A stretch of DNA of 64,000 bases from Bradyrhizobium diazoefficiens (GTDB taxonomy: Bacteria > Pseudomonadota > Alphaproteobacteria > Rhizobiales > Xanthobacteraceae): NCBI RefSeq assembly GCF_016616235.1, contig NZ_CP067100.1, forward strand, positions 5,453,001 through 5,517,000, written 5' to 3'. The first letter of the stretch is position 1. Every line of letters begins with the position of its first letter. The notes beneath the pieces were generated by a model. It was not told the origin of the DNA. It did not search any database and saw only the letters and a program-made list of their open reading frames with translations. The translations under genes and the position numbers were made by a program. Positions 62,444 to 64,000 of this stretch are shown here, piece after piece.

Positions 62444-63835
62444 TCAGGCCGACCGCCGCACCGCGTTGTCCACCAGCGTCTTGCCGAGTGACCAGATCGC
62501 GCCGGGGACCTTGTGGCTGCCGGCGATGACGTCGTCGAAGGCGCGCTCGATCCAGCCGCAGTCTTCCTCGGTGATGGTGAGCGGCGGCAAGAGCTTGATC
62601 GTGTGACTGCCGTGACCGGCGACCTGGGTCAGGATCTTGTGATCCTTGAACAGCGGCACGGTGATGAGCTGGCAGAACAGGCCCTTGTTGGCGGCCTCCA
62701 GCACGTTCCAGGAGGCGCGAAGGCGCAGCGACTTCGGCGGGCCGAACTCCACGCCGATCATTAGGCCCTTGCCGCGGACTTCCTTCAGCAACTCGTAGCC
62801 GGGCACCATGCGCGTCAGCGCGAGGCGCAGCTCGGCGCCGCGCTTGGCAGCGGACTCGATCAGCTTCTCGGACTCCATGATGTCGAGCGTGGCGATGCCT
62901 GCCGCCATGGCGAGGTCGTTCTTGGAGAAGGTCGAACCGTGCACCACGGCGCGATCCATCTGATTAAAAATCTTGTCGAAGATGCCCTTGCGCGTCAGCA
63001 CCGCGCCGACCGGCACATGGCCGCCCGACAGCGACTTCGACAGCAGCACCATATCAGGCTCGACGTTCCAGTGCTCGACCGCAAGGAAGCGGCCGGTGCG
63101 GCCCATGCCGGTCTGGATCTCGTCGGCGACAAACAGCGTGCCGTATTTCTTGCAGAGCGCGGCCGCGCCCGGCAGGAACTCGTCGGTGGGCATGTTGACG
63201 CCCTTGCCCTGGATCGGCTCGACGACGAAGGCGGCGACCTCGCGCGAGGCCAGCGCCTTTTCGAGCGCGGCCAGGTCGTTAAATGGGACCGGGGTGCAGC
63301 CCGGCAGCAGCGGCTCGAAGCCGGTGCGGAAATTCGAATCACCGGTCAGCGAGAGCGCGCCATAAGTGAGGCCGTGATAGCCGTGGGCGCAATAGACGAT
63401 GCCGGGACGACCCGTGGCGCCGCGGGCGAATTTGATCGCGGCCTCGACGCATTCGGCGCCGGAATTGGCGAAGAACGCCTTGTCGAGATAGGGGACGTAT
63501 TTCAGCAGCCGCTCGGCGAGCACGCCGGCGAGCGTCGACACGTCGAACTGGACGAGATTTGGCATATCGGCATCGAGCACGCTCTTGAGCGCCTCGCGCA
63601 TGACCGGATGATTGCGCCCGATCGCGAACACGCCGAAGCCGGACAACAGGTCGAGATAGCGCGCGCCCTCGCGATCGTAGAGGTACTGCCCCTGCCCCTT
63701 CTGGAAGCCGACGTCGTAGCCGATGGTCTTGAGGACCCGAACGAACTGCTCGTTCAGATGCCGATTATGCAGGGCGCTGCGCTGGGCCTGACGGTCCGCG
63801 AACAGCTGAGACATGTCTGGATTTGGACTGTTCAT
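62444..63835 (-). CDS. Class III PLP-dependent aminotransferase (HpnO-like)
   Basis: 463 residues. The fold is complete: YLDLLSGFGVFAIGRNHP, FANSGAECVEAAIKFARG (phosphate cup), VADEIQTGMGRTG (Asp to the pyridine), and the PLP lysine in LLSKSLSGGHVPVGAV. HGSTFSKNDLAMAAG and KLLPPLTITEED complete the family marks. Length and wording recall the hopanoid-associated aminotransferase HpnO of Rhodopseudomonas and Bradyrhizobium, which makes aminobacteriohopanetriol. Ornithine or acetylornithine aminotransferases are nearer in general fold. No hopanoid genes are beside it, so HpnO is a suggestion only. ATG 63835 is good. Confidence 0.9.
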   Translation of the reverse strand: MNSPNPDMSQLFADRQAQRSALHNRHLNEQFVRVLKTIGYDVGFQKGQGQYLYDREGARYLDLLSGFGVFAIGRNHPVMREALKSVLDADMPNLVQFDVSTLAGVLAERLLKYVPYLDKAFFANSGAECVEAAIKFARGATGRPGIVYCAHGYHGLTYGALSLTGDSNFRTGFEPLLPGCTPVPFNDLAALEKALASREVAAFVVEPIQGKGVNMPTDEFLPGAAALCKKYGTLFVADEIQTGMGRTGRFLAVEHWNVEPDMVLLSKSLSGGHVPVGAVLTRKGIFDKIFNQMDRAVVHGSTFSKNDLAMAAGIATLDIMESEKLIESAAKRGAELRLALTRMVPGYELLKEVRGKGLMIGVEFGPPKSLRLRASWNVLEAANKGLFCQLITVPLFKDHKILTQVAGHGSHTIKLLPPLTITEEDCGWIERAFDDVIAGSHKVPGAIWSLGKTLVDNAVRRSA

Positions 63836-63869
63836 CCGCTACATACTTCGGTTGAGGGCCGTCTCGTCA

Positions 63870-63897
63870 ACTGAAAACGGATCCTTACTGAAAACGG
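63870..63897. promoter_or_regulatory. Direct repeat upstream of the aminotransferase
   Basis: ACTGAAAACGG occurs at 63870-63880 and again at 63887-63897, a 17-base period. It lies 35 bases upstream of the aminotransferase start and about 80 bases before the gene that begins at 63977, so it could be a shared operator. Confidence 0.4.
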
Positions 63898-63976
63898 TCT
63901 GTGCGGCCTTTTGCCCTTTTTCGGACCATCTTCGCAAGCACAGCTTTAGACCATGTTGCACTGCCAAGGAACTCTC

Positions 63977-64000
63977 ATGCGTTTGCCCCTTTACACCGGA
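63977..64000 (+). CDS. Possible start of a further gene (truncated by the window)
   Basis: ATG at 63977 with AAGGA at 63966-63970, and eight codons (MRLPLYTG) to the end of the window. Only the ribosome site and the open frame support it. The product cannot be named. Confidence 0.35.

Overview
The window reads as chromosomal DNA of a Bradyrhizobium-like alphaproteobacterium (Nitrobacteraceae). The grounds are high GC throughout, several family pairs that I know mainly from Bradyrhizobium and Rhodopseudomonas (TIGR03808/TIGR03809-like, SigF/NrsF), an alphaproteobacterial LexA box (GTTC-N7-GTTC) and several families of palindromic intergenic repeats. No tRNA, rRNA or CRISPR array was found. About 56 protein genes are supported. 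Only one clear mobile element is present, an intact IS30-family insertion sequence at 8165-9207.

Left part (1-11100): a two-component cluster (kinase fragment, single-domain receiver, hybrid kinase), an M20 dipeptidase, a GT87-type membrane glycosyltransferase, a HerA-like ATPase and two small DUF proteins. The IS30 element follows, sitting inside a palindromic repeat. Then comes the overlapping folate operon folP-folB-folK.

11178-21444: a methylmalonyl-CoA module. The order is mutA, a GFA-type zinc protein, mutB, a DUF3298 lipoprotein-like gene, a tripartite tricarboxylate transporter tctC-tctB-tctA, meaB and pcp. A LacI-type palindrome abuts a plausible promoter in front of tctC.

21533-31790: a TIGR03808-like Tat-exported repeat protein and a TIGR03809-like protein lie on either side of a small GIY-YIG nuclease gene, which is bracketed by inverted copies of a palindromic repeat. 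Next is a three-gene minus-strand operon (ECF sigma factor, membrane anti-sigma factor, subtilisin-like protease). In it, the C-terminal domain of the anti-sigma factor looks like a subtilase prodomain. A diguanylate cyclase, a DUF2336 protein and a sigF-nrsF pair follow.

32066-45132: mixed metabolism and envelope genes, including an enoyl-CoA hydratase, a TolC-type channel, a P-loop protein without the Walker A lysine, an amidohydrolase, a frameshifted LysE exporter, an HME-type RND pump with its adaptor, a CoA-transferase and an SDR.

45292-53801: an SOS locus. imuA-imuB-dnaE2 (minus strand) and a radical-SAM/DUF4130-UdgX pair (plus strand) diverge from a 162-bp region holding one LexA box. 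53899-64000: a Pit phosphate transporter with terminator, an M20 amidohydrolase, a GMC oxidoreductase, an alpha/beta hydrolase, an envelope-stress operon (Tat metallophosphoesterase, cupredoxin, ECF sigma, zinc anti-sigma) and a class III aminotransferase. The best candidates for new biology are the sigma/anti-sigma/subtilase operon, the divergent SOS locus and the repeat-bracketed GIY-YIG gene.
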